A stretch of DNA of 64,000 nucleotides from Lentibacillus cibarius (GTDB lineage Bacteria > Bacillota > Bacilli > Bacillales > Amphibacillaceae), in contig NZ_VCIA01000001.1 in the NCBI RefSeq assembly GCF_005887555.1, positions 620,001 to 684,000 on the forward strand. Reading direction: 5' to 3'. Position 1 is the stretch's first letter. Every line of letters starts with the position of its first letter. The notes beneath the pieces are model-generated. The model did not search any database. It was not told the origin of the DNA and saw only the letters and a list, made by a program, of their open reading frames with translations. Made by a program: the position numbers and the translations under genes. Below, one piece after another: positions 39,722-47,999 of the stretch.

Positions 39722-40114
39722 ATGGCATTTCAAGCTGGAGATATCGTGCAAGTTAAATATAACTCAGGTAAATACATAGGTGAAATTCTTGAGGATCGCG
39801 GTGAGCGCTACTTGATAAAAGTACATGCTGTCGTAAAACATCCGATGCAAGGCGACTTACACCATCCCGGTGAAACGGAAGGAGTCTTCTTTCAAGAACG
39901 AAAAGCGCTTGCACACTACGAAAAACTCAACGCGGTCAAGTCGGCTGCTAAAGCATTTCATGAAGAAGTTCCAGAGTACCGGACTTCTTTAAAAAAATCC
40001 ATCAACACAATGAAGGAACAGCTTTCGAAAGAAGATACACCCTTCAACAAGCTATCTTTAAAACAACTCGAGTATTTAGAGCAAAACGACTACACCAAAA
40101 GTTATTATCACTGA
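39722..40114 (+). CDS. kapB: Kinase-associated protein KapB
   Basis: A 130-residue protein of the KapB family, needed for KinB activity in the B. subtilis sporulation phosphorelay. The N-terminal SH3-like barrel FQAGDIVQVKYNSGKYIGEI and HPMQGDLHHPGE are typical, followed by a helical C-terminal half. The protein has no signal peptide in this sequence. AAGGAGG precedes ATG 39722. No kinB is present upstream, where B. subtilis has it. A terminator follows. Confidence 0.87.
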   Translation: MAFQAGDIVQVKYNSGKYIGEILEDRGERYLIKVHAVVKHPMQGDLHHPGETEGVFFQERKALAHYEKLNAVKSAAKAFHEEVPEYRTSLKKSINTMKEQLSKEDTPFNKLSLKQLEYLEQNDYTKSYYH

Positions 40115-40124
40115 AAAAATAAAT

Positions 40125-40157
40125 GAGCCAGCGGTTACCCCCTGGCTCTGTCTTTTT
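40125..40157 (+). terminator. Terminator shared by kapB and ptsH
   Basis: GAGCCAG (40125-40131) and CTGGCTC (40142-40148) with a C-rich loop, followed by TGTCTTTTTT on the plus strand; it directly abuts the convergent ptsH stop. Confidence 0.75.
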
Positions 40158-40420
40158 TATTCACCCAAATGTTCACTCATTACTTCACTGATGCCGCTCA
40201 TCGCTTCTTCTTCATCACTGCCTGATGCTTTGATAGTCACTTCTGCATCTTTTGGTATTCCTAGTGACATGACGCCCATAATGGATTTCAGATTCACATC
40301 TTTCCCATTATAAGAAATCTGAACATCTGATTCAAATTGACCAGCTTTATTCACTAGCAATGTTGCTGGACGTGCATGAACGCCAGTATCTGCCGTAATA
40401 GTAAATGTTTTTTCCTGCAT
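40157..40420 (-). CDS. ptsH: Phosphocarrier protein HPr
   Basis: An 87-residue HPr. The phosphoryl-accepting His15 lies in TGVHARPAT, and the regulatory Ser46 region is [12 protein letters not shown], so it can be phosphorylated by both Enzyme I and HPr kinase. The presence of His15 separates it from Crh, which has Gln there. ATG 40420 is chosen because GGAAGG lies 9 nt upstream. Unlike the usual ptsH-ptsI order, no ptsI is adjacent; it stands alone between kapB and deoD. Confidence 0.9.
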   Translation of the reverse strand: MQEKTFTITADTGVHARPATLLVNKAGQFESDVQISYNGKDVNLKSIMGVMSLGIPKDAEVTIKASGSDEEEAMSGISEVMSEHLGE

Positions 40421-40619
40421 TATTTTCATCCTTCCAATATTAATTCCTTTAGTGTATATTTTCCCACAGAGGTGAATGACATACAAGCTTATTATATACA
40501 AAATAAGTCTCTTTTGAAACAGAAAAGCGATGAAAACTGTGTCATTTCCATGAAAGTTGTCTTTATCCAACCATTATGATAACGTAAATTTGACAATGTT
40601 TGAGGAGGAATCAAGGTAT

Positions 40620-41330
40620 ATGAGTGTGCATATTGGTGCAAACAAAGGTGATATCGCCGACAAGATTCTATTGCCTGGCGACCCATTACGGGCCAAATTC
40701 ATCGCCGAAACTTTCCTGGAAGATGTGACACAGTACAACAGTGTACGTGGCATGTATGGCTATACAGGTACCTATAAAGGAGAACGCATATCTGTCCAGG
40801 GTACAGGAATGGGCGTACCATCCATATCCATCTATGTGAATGAACTCATTCAGGATTATGGTGTACAGACACTGATCCGTGTCGGAACCTGTGGCGCGAT
40901 CCAGCGTGATGTCAATGTTCGTGATGTTATCCTTGCACAGGGAGCAACAACGGATTCGCAAGTAAACCGGATGATATTTAACGGTATTGATTACGCACCA
41001 CTGGCTGATTTCGACCTGCTCCGAAAAGCTTATGACGTCGGTAGTGACAAAGGGTTAAACTTACGTGTCGGTAATGTATTTACAAGTGATACGTTTTATC
41101 GCGATAACGCCAAAGATGTGAACGAGCTGCTGGCATCGTATAATGTACTAGCCGTAGAAATGGAAACGACCGCATTGTACACACTTGCAGCTAAATTTAA
41201 TCGTAATGCCTTAACCGTTCTTACCGTATCCGATCATATCCTGACCGGAGAAGAAACCACTTCTAAAGAGCGACAGACAACCTTCCATGACATGATGGAA
41301 GTGGCACTCGACACAGCCATCAAACAATAA
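40620..41330 (+). CDS. deoD: Purine-nucleoside phosphorylase DeoD type
   Basis: A 236-residue hexameric-type purine nucleoside phosphorylase that splits (deoxy)nucleosides with phosphate. Signature [13 protein letters not shown] (about residues 63-75), phosphate-binding [11 protein letters not shown] and RVGTCGA, active-site [10 protein letters not shown] (about 178-187) and [16 protein letters not shown] lies about 11 nt before ATG 40620; the track frame from 40557 lacks a site. It is monocistronic with its own terminator. Confidence 0.95.
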   Translation: MSVHIGANKGDIADKILLPGDPLRAKFIAETFLEDVTQYNSVRGMYGYTGTYKGERISVQGTGMGVPSISIYVNELIQDYGVQTLIRVGTCGAIQRDVNVRDVILAQGATTDSQVNRMIFNGIDYAPLADFDLLRKAYDVGSDKGLNLRVGNVFTSDTFYRDNAKDVNELLASYNVLAVEMETTALYTLAAKFNRNALTVLTVSDHILTGEETTSKERQTTFHDMMEVALDTAIKQ

Positions 41331-41349
41331 GGTGCTAACAGAAGAGTAA

Positions 41350-41382
41350 ACAGTCTTCCATTGGTGGAAGACTGTTTTTTTT
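41350..41382 (+). terminator. Rho-independent terminator of deoD
   Basis: ACAGTCTTCCA and TGGAAGACTGT (41350-41375) with a 4-nt loop, followed by a run of eight T. Confidence 0.92.
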
Positions 41383-41411
41383 GCCACTTTGTAAACTCAT
41401 TAATAAATCGG

Positions 41412-41441
41412 TTGACATTGAGATTGAACATACTCTATGAT
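41412..41441 (+). promoter_or_regulatory. Probable bioY promoter
   Basis: TTGACA (41412-41417), 18-bp spacer, TATGAT (41436-41441), 28 bp before the bioY start. No BirA operator was recognised around it. Confidence 0.65.
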
Positions 41442-41468
41442 AATAACTAATTGAGAGGAGTGATACTT

Positions 41469-42062
41469 ATGAAAGAAATTCGTTCAATTGATTTAACGTT
41501 CAGCGCACTATTCGTATGTCTGATGGCAATTGGCGCTAATATTGCTGTATGGTTCCCAGTGTTGGCAATCCCCATTGGCGGCGCTGCCATTCCACTATCA
41601 CTGCAGACGTTTTTTGCAACATTGGCAGGATTAATGCTTGGTAAACGGCTAGGCAGCATTGCTATGATTACATATATCGCAGTTGGTATAGCCGGTATTC
41701 CGGTATTCGCTAAAATGCAAGCAGGCCCCATGGCACTCATTAACCCTACCGGCGGTTTTATCCTATCTTTTGTATTTGTTGCTTTTATAACAGGGCTCAT
41801 TGCCGAACGTAGCCGGAAACCATCTATTCCACTTTATACGGCAGCTTCTTTATTCGGACTTGTTGTTAACTATGGCATCGGGGTGACGTATCTGTTTATT
41901 GCTATGAACACATGGCTTCATCTCGACATCTCTTATTTTTCCGCTTGGGCCGGGATGTTTCCATTTCTCATAAAGGATACAGGAATGGCCTGTTTAGCTG
42001 CTATGTTTATGTTAACCATCTCTAAACGAATACCGTCCAGATGGGTTGCCTTCAGAACTTGA
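41469..42062 (+). CDS. bioY: Biotin ECF transporter S component BioY
   Basis: A 197-residue membrane protein with six hydrophobic segments. The BioY-type motif IPLSLQTFFATLAGLMLGKR (about residues 39-58) and the NPTGGFILSF segment (about 95-104) are clear. It binds biotin for import with an ECF or alone. GAGAGGAGTG lies 7 nt before ATG 41469; the longer frame from 41451 spans that site. No biotin synthesis genes are nearby. Confidence 0.92.
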   Translation: MKEIRSIDLTFSALFVCLMAIGANIAVWFPVLAIPIGGAAIPLSLQTFFATLAGLMLGKRLGSIAMITYIAVGIAGIPVFAKMQAGPMALINPTGGFILSFVFVAFITGLIAERSRKPSIPLYTAASLFGLVVNYGIGVTYLFIAMNTWLHLDISYFSAWAGMFPFLIKDTGMACLAAMFMLTISKRIPSRWVAFRT

Positions 42063-42219
42063 ACTACCCACCACTTACTAAGCATGAAGTAGGGTATTCT
42101 CGCCTGTAAATGATAAATCGATGAAAGGCATGACCGATTGTGATAAAATAGCACTCTAAAAGCTTTCCAATGTCCATGATGCGGCCCACGGATGGGTTTT
42201 TTTATTTCAGGACAGCGGA

Positions 42220-42726
42220 ATGGAAACTGCAACAGAAGGGATGTCATATGTCGTGAGCCTTTTTGCAAACTTTCCATTATGGGCTGCATTATCAGCAATT
42301 GTTGTTGCCCAGGTTATCAAAATTCCGATTCATCTAATTGCAGCCAGGGAATTCAATCCGGGGCTCGCCTTCTCAACAGGAGGAATGCCAAGTAGCCATT
42401 CAGCCGCAGTTGCTGCTTTGTCAACAGCAGTCGGAATAGTTGAAGGCGTGGACTCCATCATGTTTGCGATTGCAGCTGTTTTCAGCGTCATCATTATGTT
42501 TGATGCCTCTGGTGTACGTAGACAAGCAGGCGAACAGGCTATTGTCATCAACCAGCTTGTCAAAGATTTTCAGACATTTGTCGAGGGGGCTAAAGACTGG
42601 AATCAAAAAGAAGCATTTCAAAAACGGAAGGAATTGAAAGAACTTCTTGGGCATCAGCCTATTGAAGTCCTTGTCGGCGGGTTATCTGGTATAGCAATTG
42701 CATTTTTAGTTTATCAATGGTATTAG
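42220..42726 (+). CDS. yuiD: Divergent PAP2 family membrane protein YuiD
   Basis: A 168-residue DUF212 protein with three to four hydrophobic segments. The motif GGMPSSHSAAVAAL (about residues 53-66) and MFDASGVRRQAGEQA (about 92-106) are characteristic and resemble the phosphatase site of PAP2 enzymes. Function is unproven; a lipid-phosphatase role is only suggested. B. subtilis yuiD is likewise next to yuiC and yuiB. The start at 42220 has only a weak upstream GGA, so a later ATG is possible. Confidence 0.87.
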   Translation: METATEGMSYVVSLFANFPLWAALSAIVVAQVIKIPIHLIAAREFNPGLAFSTGGMPSSHSAAVAALSTAVGIVEGVDSIMFAIAAVFSVIIMFDASGVRRQAGEQAIVINQLVKDFQTFVEGAKDWNQKEAFQKRKELKELLGHQPIEVLVGGLSGIAIAFLVYQWY

Positions 42727-42747
42727 AAAAATTGAGACTATTCCCTC

Positions 42748-42765
42748 CCAGCGTTTAGACGCTGG
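42748..42765 (+). terminator. Small hairpin after yuiD
   Basis: CCAGCGT (42748-42754) and ACGCTGG (42759-42765) form a 7-bp perfect stem 22 bp beyond the yuiD stop; there is no T-run, so termination is uncertain. Confidence 0.4.
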
Positions 42766-42837
42766 AACGACGGCATGAAAGGTTTTTGTGGCATTTAGAT
42801 ATACGGATTCCGCTTAAACATTGTGCTTCTTCTTATT

Positions 42838-42877
42838 AAAGGAGACGTCCCACAACACAGTGGAACGTCTCCTTTAA
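42838..42877 (-). terminator. Hairpin at the end of yuiC
   Basis: TAAAGGAGACGT and ACGTCTCCTTTA form a 12-bp perfect stem (42837-42877) with a 16-nt loop. It overlaps the last bases of yuiC and can act in either direction; no long T-run follows. Confidence 0.6.
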
Positions 42878-43572
42878 CTTTCCTGATCGTTTGTAATTTG
42901 CTCTCGAAAGACTTGCAACGTTTCATTTTCATTTAATTTATTCAACGCTTTTTCGGTCAGTTTACCATTTCCTTTTTTAATGACGTAAACTTCTACTTCC
43001 TTTTTACCCCATTCTGCATACACGTCATCAACCGTTTCATAGTACAAATCAATTTTGTTACCATTTATGGCGCCACCTTTATCAGCTACAACACCATATC
43101 CATAGCCAGGAATGAACAGGATGGTTCCAATCGGATAAATATCCAAATCGGCTGCAATAGTAGAGTATAAATCTCTTTTTACCTGCACCCCGGAATACGT
43201 AATACCATATTGTGGATGGTCGGGTGTTTTTCCAGTTGATTCAATTCCGGCAGTATAACCGGTAGCCATTACAGTAGCGCTCGGATATTGTTCAAGGTTA
43301 ATGTATTCTTTCAGTGTTTTTGGTCCTTCAATCTGTTCACTTGAAATATAACGCTTTTGCTGTTTCATGACGTTCAATTTTTTCTTCTTCAGTGCAACTT
43401 GCCTGTACCCGGCTTCCCTCCCGGATGTTATAGGCGATGCATCGTAGTCTTCAACCATCCATGCTTTTACATCTGTGACTGACATATTTGTAATAGATGA
43501 CAATGTAACAAAAAAAGCGCCAAGAAATAGTAGACACATTGCAGTCTTCCGTATTAAATTCCGTTTTTTCAA
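42874..43572 (-). CDS. yuiC: 3D-domain protein YuiC, probable peptidoglycan lytic enzyme
   Basis: A 232-residue protein with an N-terminal membrane anchor (about residues 8-28), a charged linker and a C-terminal 3D domain with the three conserved aspartates ([24 protein letters not shown]). B. subtilis YuiC was reported as a stationary-phase-survival type muralytic enzyme. The TTG at 43572 is chosen because AGAGGTG lies 6 nt upstream; the ATG at 43605 has no good site. It shares orientation with yuiB. Confidence 0.84.
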   Translation of the reverse strand: MKKRNLIRKTAMCLLFLGAFFVTLSSITNMSVTDVKAWMVEDYDASPITSGREAGYRQVALKKKKLNVMKQQKRYISSEQIEGPKTLKEYINLEQYPSATVMATGYTAGIESTGKTPDHPQYGITYSGVQVKRDLYSTIAADLDIYPIGTILFIPGYGYGVVADKGGAINGNKIDLYYETVDDVYAEWGKKEVEVYVIKKGNGKLTEKALNKLNENETLQVFREQITNDQES

Positions 43573-43633
43573 TGATAACACCTCTCTGGATGTCATCATC
43601 TCCATTTTGGAAGCTTTTTATTCATTTACCATT

Positions 43634-43948
43634 TTAAAACATCCGGTAGCCACTTTTACGCAAGTAGCGAACGACAAATCCAGACACGATCGTCCCGATA
43701 AAACCAGCTCCTAAAATACTTATATCCGCGATTGTAATTTCTGTTAGTCTTGTGAAAGCTGTAGAAAATGCACTACCTGGATTTACAAAATACTCCGTAG
43801 TGGCTATATCATCTACAATCATCAAAATAATGAAAGGATAAACAAAAGTCATTAGCCACGTTTGTCGTAGCAGCATATTTAAAATAAATGCCAATCCAAA
43901 AAATATAACAAAAAACAGTAAAATCGAAACAACAAATTGTATCAACAC
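43634..43948 (-). CDS. yuiB: YuiB family membrane protein
   Basis: A 104-residue protein with three hydrophobic segments (about residues 1-25, 32-50 and 72-92). It matches the YuiB family by position next to yuiC and by IVDDIATTEYF. Function unknown. GGGAG (43954-43958) is followed by GTG 43948 and TTG 43945, either of which may be the start; a GTG at 43963 lies upstream of the site. Confidence 0.75.
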   Translation of the reverse strand: MLIQFVVSILLFFVIFFGLAFILNMLLRQTWLMTFVYPFIILMIVDDIATTEYFVNPGSAFSTAFTRLTEITIADISILGAGFIGTIVSGFVVRYLRKSGYRMF

Positions 43949-44180
43949 CGTATCTCCCTTCACCTATGCATACAGCATTTATTTTATAACAAATGCAGAA
44001 AAAAGCAAAGACAAGTAATCCTATAGTGATCAATTTAAACCTTTCATTCATTTCTCTTGCAAATATGTCTTTTCCCAATATTTTCATTGCAGACATATCC
44101 ATGTGCATCGATACACATAAACGTCTGATTTATGATATCATAGCAATGGTGTTTGAATAAGACAGATTGGGGGAACATCC

Positions 44181-45167
44181 ATGCCAGAAGAAGTATATGA
44201 TGTTACCATACTTGGCGCTGGTCCTACAGGATTATTCACCGCCTTCTACGGAGGGATGCGCCAAGCTAGTGTTAAAATCATTGAAAGTTTACCACATACT
44301 GGCGGGCAATTGACAGCCTTGTATCCAGAGAAATATATATATGATGTTGCCGGTTTTCCAAAAGTCCGTGCCCAGGAATTAGTCGATAACCTTGAGGAGC
44401 AAGCGGCTATGTTTGATCCAATGATTGTGCTGGGACAAGCTATAGAAAAAGTAGAACGTCTTACGGATGATACGTTTAAGTTGACTTCCAATAATAATGA
44501 AGTACACTTCACAAAAACGATTATTATCACGGCAGGCAATGGAGCTTTCCAGCCAAGACGATTAAACATAGAAGGCTGTGAACAGTTTGAAGGTGTTAAT
44601 CTGCATTACCATGTAAAGGACATGCAGGCATATAAAGATCAAAATGTTATGCTTCTTGGTGGCGGAGATTCGGCAGTAGACTGGGCATTAATGCTGGAGC
44701 CGATTGCCAAAAAAGTGACGCTCGTACACCGGCGTGATAAATTTCGGGCCCATGAACACAGTGTTGAACAATTGATGAATTCCAATGTAGAAATTTTAAC
44801 CCCCTATGTTCCTTCATCAATTAGTGGAACGGATAGAATTGAAAAAGTGATGCTCAACAAGGTTAAAGAGGATGCAGCATTTGAGATAGAGGTTGATTCC
44901 ATACTTTGCAATTACGGCTTCGTCTCTTCGCTTGGCCCAATTAAGGACTGGGGATTGGAGATTGAAAAAAACAGTATTGTTGTCAATTCTAGAATGGAAA
45001 CCAATATCCCAGGAATTTATGCCGCTGGTGATATTACAACCTATCCGGGTAAAGTAAATCTAATTGCTACCGGATTTGGGGAAGGCCCTACCGCCATTAA
45101 TAACGCCAAACAATACATCGACCCGAATGCACGCATACAGCCAAAACACTCAACATCAATGTTTTAA
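44181..45167 (+). CDS. yumC: Ferredoxin/flavodoxin-NADP+ reductase (YumC type)
   Basis: A 328-residue thioredoxin-reductase-like FAD enzyme without the redox CxxC, the Bacillus type of ferredoxin-NADP reductase. FAD motif [15 protein letters not shown] (about residues 12-26), NADPH motif [11 protein letters not shown] (about 157-167) and the second FAD site [11 protein letters not shown] (about 276-286). It could supply electrons to Fe-S enzymes. ATG 44181 follows TTGGGGG. Tandem terminators follow. Confidence 0.93.
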   Translation: MPEEVYDVTILGAGPTGLFTAFYGGMRQASVKIIESLPHTGGQLTALYPEKYIYDVAGFPKVRAQELVDNLEEQAAMFDPMIVLGQAIEKVERLTDDTFKLTSNNNEVHFTKTIIITAGNGAFQPRRLNIEGCEQFEGVNLHYHVKDMQAYKDQNVMLLGGGDSAVDWALMLEPIAKKVTLVHRRDKFRAHEHSVEQLMNSNVEILTPYVPSSISGTDRIEKVMLNKVKEDAAFEIEVDSILCNYGFVSSLGPIKDWGLEIEKNSIVVNSRMETNIPGIYAAGDITTYPGKVNLIATGFGEGPTAINNAKQYIDPNARIQPKHSTSMF

Positions 45168-45176
45168 TATGGTCAG

Positions 45177-45207
45177 CCTGGACTCATTTAAGAGTTCCAG
45201 GCCTTTT
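45177..45207 (+). terminator. First of two terminators after yumC
   Basis: GCCTGGACTC (45177-45186) and GAGTTCCAGGC (45191-45201), then CTTTTTG. Confidence 0.8.
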
Positions 45208-45232
45208 TGTAGGGCTACAAAATCTGTACATT

Positions 45233-45265
45233 AAAAAAACTAGGGTAGATCCCCTAGCTTTTTTT
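45233..45265. terminator. Bidirectional terminator between yumC and yutM
   Basis: AAAAAAACTAGGG and CCCCTAGCTTTTTTT give a stem with A and T runs on both sides, so it can end both convergent transcripts. Confidence 0.88.
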
Positions 45266-45278
45266 AATTTAGTTTCCA

Positions 45279-45635
45279 CTAACATTTTTCCGGCGTGCCT
45301 GTACGTTCCTTCGCTTTGAATGAGGAGCCACAGCCGCATGATACGATCGCATTTGGGTTATCGATACTGAACCCGCCGCCCATCATATTTTGCTTAAAGT
45401 CAAGTGTGGTCCCTTCGATAATTGGTGCATCCTGTTTATTAATAACGACTGGGATACCATTGATATCTTCAACCATGTCCAGTTCTTCATTAACATCATA
45501 TTCAAAGCCAAGCGAATATGATAATCCGCTGCAGCCACCGCCTTTTACACCGAAACGCAGACGAACGCCAACTGATTCATCTTTCATCATTTCTTTCACC
45601 TGATCACGCGCTCCATCTGTAATGGAAATAACCAT
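45279..45635 (-). CDS. yutM: Iron-sulfur carrier of the HesB/IscA family
   Basis: A 118-residue A-type Fe-S carrier that hands clusters to apoproteins. The three ligand cysteines are in GGGCSGLSY (about residue 35) and SCGCGSSF (about 100-102). ATG 45635 is chosen since GAGGAGG lies 7 nt upstream. In B. subtilis yutM precedes dapF, as it does here beside the dapF remnant. Works with the NifU-like and SUF proteins encoded in the same window. Confidence 0.92.
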   Translation of the reverse strand: MVISITDGARDQVKEMMKDESVGVRLRFGVKGGGCSGLSYSLGFEYDVNEELDMVEDINGIPVVINKQDAPIIEGTTLDFKQNMMGGGFSIDNPNAIVSCGCGSSFKAKERTGTPEKC

Positions 45636-45757
45636 TTCGAATCCTCCTCTTTCATAAGATGAGTCATGCATTATCCTCCAGTATACAAACTATAGCAAAA
45701 ACCATCAACTATGAGACGTTCAGAAAAACTCAGGCCTAGCCTCGTTTCAAACTAATT

Positions 45758-45803
45758 CCGAAGTTTTTATGGTAGGTCATCCAATTTTATACTTTCTGAC
45801 ATT
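45758..45803 (+). repeat. Dispersed repeat tail, copy c, overlapping the 3' end of the dapF remnant
   Basis: CGAAGTTTTTATGGTAGGTC, ATCC, ATTTTATACTTTCTGAC matches 13296-13344 and 33590-33641. The last dozen codons of the dapF remnant on the minus strand lie inside it, so the repeat supplies the C-terminus and stop codon of that frame. Confidence 0.65.
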
Positions 45804-46198
45804 ATAAAATGATAGATGCCTGCCGCAATTGTTTCCGCACCACCGGTCATCAACACATCTCCATCCTGCTGCCAATGAATGTGCAAGTCACCACCATCAA
45901 GATGAACCGTTACTTCTTCCTCACGCGCTATCTCACCATTTAGAGTTGCTGCTACAACAGCGGCACATGCTCCCGTTCCGCACCCCTGCGTTATAAGCGT
46001 ATTTGGCGACGCAGCCAATCCATTCCCACAGTTTTTCCCTTCTGAACCATCTTTATTGAATATGCGCATGCCTACATCCGCATCCTCACTCGGGTGTATC
46101 AAAATAAGCCCATCAGACCCAATTCCAGTATGAATATGCGAAACAGACTTAGCCAGTTCCGGCAGTCCAACTCCATCATGACTGTAAAACAGCCCCAT
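45767..46198 (-). pseudogene. dapF: Decayed diaminopimelate epimerase gene
   Basis: The 143-codon frame holds two separated DapF parts: [14 protein letters not shown] through CGNGL, and [16 protein letters not shown] through GGDLHIHW and MTGGAE. Intact DapF has about 285 residues and epimerises LL- to meso-diaminopimelate with two Cys; both Cys segments survive. Three lesions are visible. The N-terminal TKMHGLGNDYI part is missing and the frame begins inside the end of yuzD. After GGATTG (46016) one C is missing; restoring it gives [11 protein letters not shown] deletion of about 130 residues then joins to CGTGAC near 45985. The tail is encoded by a repeat. A functional dapF must lie elsewhere if meso-DAP is used. 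Confidence 0.9.
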
Positions 46199-46502
46199 TT
46201 TTCTCCAATTCTTTGTAAATAGTTTTAAGTTTCGGGATACCTTCCGCTACAATTTCATCATTTACTAAAACAAGTGGATAAAATAATTCTTCTTCCAATA
46301 TGCGATTTGCGAATTCCTTGTGTTTTTCAACATCCGGCGGGTGATCAATATCAACATATTCATAAGCAATGTTCTCGTCTATATACTTTCTGCCGATTGC
46401 AGCCTGCAGCCATTCATACGTATCCCGTGAACCGGGCGCACCAACACAACTAGCACAAATTTGCTCTGCACCGTAAACAGTGATATAGATATCCTTCCCC
46501 AT
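46176..46502 (-). CDS. yuzD: YuzD family thioredoxin-like protein
   Basis: A 108-residue protein of the YuzD (DUF1462) family. An N-terminal CASC ([11 protein letters not shown], about residues 16-26) in a thioredoxin-like strand-helix context suggests redox activity; [12 protein letters not shown] with a cis-Pro-like position supports the fold. ATG 46502 is 8 nt after GGGGG. Its 3' end overlaps the dapF remnant by 23 bp. It diverges from the NifU-like yutI. Confidence 0.85.
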   Translation of the reverse strand: MGKDIYITVYGAEQICASCVGAPGSRDTYEWLQAAIGRKYIDENIAYEYVDIDHPPDVEKHKEFANRILEEELFYPLVLVNDEIVAEGIPKLKTIYKELEKNGAVLQS

Positions 46503-46648
46503 CACAAAAACCCCCTATTCCTTGGTTACTTTCATTTTACAAAATCCCTTATGAAAGATAAAATAAAAGGTAGATAGTATTTAAAATAAAGAATAGATTT
46601 TTTCAGCAATACATTTTATAATAAAAGGCAGAAAGGAGAAGATGGATA

Positions 46649-46873
46649 ATGCAAGAACAAGTACAAGAAGTATTAAATAAATTGCGTCCATTTTTGCTTC
46701 GCGATGGCGGCGATGTGGAGCTGGTTGATGTTGATGATGATGGCATTGTGCTCCTTCGTCTGATGGGGGCATGTGGAAACTGCCCAAGTTCTACCATTAC
46801 ATTGAAAGCGGGAATTGAGCGTGCATTGATGGCTGAAGTTCCAGGTGTAAAAGAAATTGAACAGGTATTTTAA
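46649..46873 (+). CDS. yutI: NifU-like Fe-S scaffold/carrier domain protein
   Basis: A 74-residue stand-alone NifU C-terminal domain. The CGNC motif ([11 protein letters not shown], about residues 43-53) binds the cluster transiently between two monomers. [14 protein letters not shown] is typical. The Shine-Dalgarno sequence AAAGGAGAAGA precedes ATG 46649. B. subtilis yutI lies beside yuzD in the same way. A perfect 10-bp terminator follows. Confidence 0.93.
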   Translation: MQEQVQEVLNKLRPFLLRDGGDVELVDVDDDGIVLLRLMGACGNCPSSTITLKAGIERALMAEVPGVKEIEQVF

Positions 46874-46897
46874 AGTTGCCCTTCCCATACAGCTTGT

Positions 46898-46931
46898 AAA
46901 GGCAGACTAAAGTAATGTCTGCCTTTTTTAT
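46898..46931 (+). terminator. Rho-independent terminator of yutI
   Basis: AAAGGCAGAC (46898-46907) and GTCTGCCTTT (46917-46926) with a 9-nt loop, followed by TTTT. Confidence 0.9.
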
Positions 46932-47013
46932 ATGATAAGATTTGCATGAAATATGGCTGATCCTAAAAAGCATCGTGACTCCTTAGATCAGGCAAAGATT
47001 AGTTACCTGAAAC

Positions 47014-47973
47014 TCAGACAGGCGTTATCGGGGTGTCCCCTTTCAGTACAGCGGTCAAGTTATCGAGACAGAGATTAATCATTTTGGAACGTGTCTCCTC
47101 ACTAGCAGACCCGATATGTGGCAGGCAAACCGTATTATCCAGTTTCGCCAGCGGATGGTCTGGAGAAATTGGTTCCTGATCAAACACATCCAGCCCAGCT
47201 GCCTTGATTTGCTTATTTACTAATGCCTCGTGTAAAGCTTCCTCATCAACAGTACCACCGCGTGAAGCGTTGACAAATATAGCACTGTCTTTCATTTGCT
47301 CAAATGCATTTTTATTAAATAACTTTTGTGTATCATTGGTTAACGGAACGAGTGAAACAACATAATCGGCCTCTTTCAACAAATCAGCGAACGCTAAATA
47401 CGTAGCCCCCAACTCCTGCTCTGCTGTCTTTTTACGTGAACGATTGTGATACAAGATGGGCATATGAAACCCGGCTGCCCGTCTGGCTACCGCCTCACCA
47501 ATCCTGCCCATACCGACAATACCGATTTTCTTCCCGTACACATCTGAACCAGCCAACAAATATGGTGACCAATGTTTCCATCGTCCCTCACGAACATAAT
47601 CGGTGGCTTCTACTATTCTTCTAGCAGTTGCCATTAATAATGCAAATGTCAAGTCTGCAGTCGTCTCGGTCAGAACATCCGGCGTGTTGGTTACCACAAT
47701 ACCGCGTTCTTTTGCCGCCTGCACATCTATGTTGTCATAACCTACCGCCATATTAGCAACAATTTTCACATTTCTGGCGACGTCCAAGAATTCACGGTCA
47801 ATCGATTCAGTCAACAGACACAGTACACCGTCAGCCGATGCTGCTTCACGCAGTAGCACATCCCGTGGTACAGGTGTATCTTCCTTTTCCCACATGTAAA
47901 AATCAGCGTATTCCCGATATGGCTCCAATAGATCATCAGGGATTTTCCTTGTAACATAAATAACTGGTTTCAT
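47014..47973 (-). CDS. D-2-hydroxyacid dehydrogenase (glyoxylate/hydroxypyruvate reductase type)
   Basis: A 319-residue NAD(P)-dependent dehydrogenase. Rossmann motif GIVGMGRIGEAVA (about residues 147-159), catalytic Arg in NASRGGTVDE (about 232-241), Glu in DQEPI and His in CLPHIGSAS (about 281-289) are intact. It most resembles glyoxylate/hydroxypyruvate reductases. The ATG at 47973 is chosen because GGAG lies 10 nt upstream; the longer frame from 48003 would overlap yutH by 4 bp and has no site. It is downstream of yutH in the same direction. Confidence 0.87.
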   Translation of the reverse strand: MKPVIYVTRKIPDDLLEPYREYADFYMWEKEDTPVPRDVLLREAASADGVLCLLTESIDREFLDVARNVKIVANMAVGYDNIDVQAAKERGIVVTNTPDVLTETTADLTFALLMATARRIVEATDYVREGRWKHWSPYLLAGSDVYGKKIGIVGMGRIGEAVARRAAGFHMPILYHNRSRKKTAEQELGATYLAFADLLKEADYVVSLVPLTNDTQKLFNKNAFEQMKDSAIFVNASRGGTVDEEALHEALVNKQIKAAGLDVFDQEPISPDHPLAKLDNTVCLPHIGSASEETRSKMINLCLDNLTAVLKGDTPITPV

Positions 47974-47999
47974 CTTTGGATCACTCCATTGTTTGTGAT

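Noticed and set aside
41400..41468. BirA operator upstream of bioY
   Set aside because: Only a promoter is visible; no TTGTTAAC-type inverted repeat.
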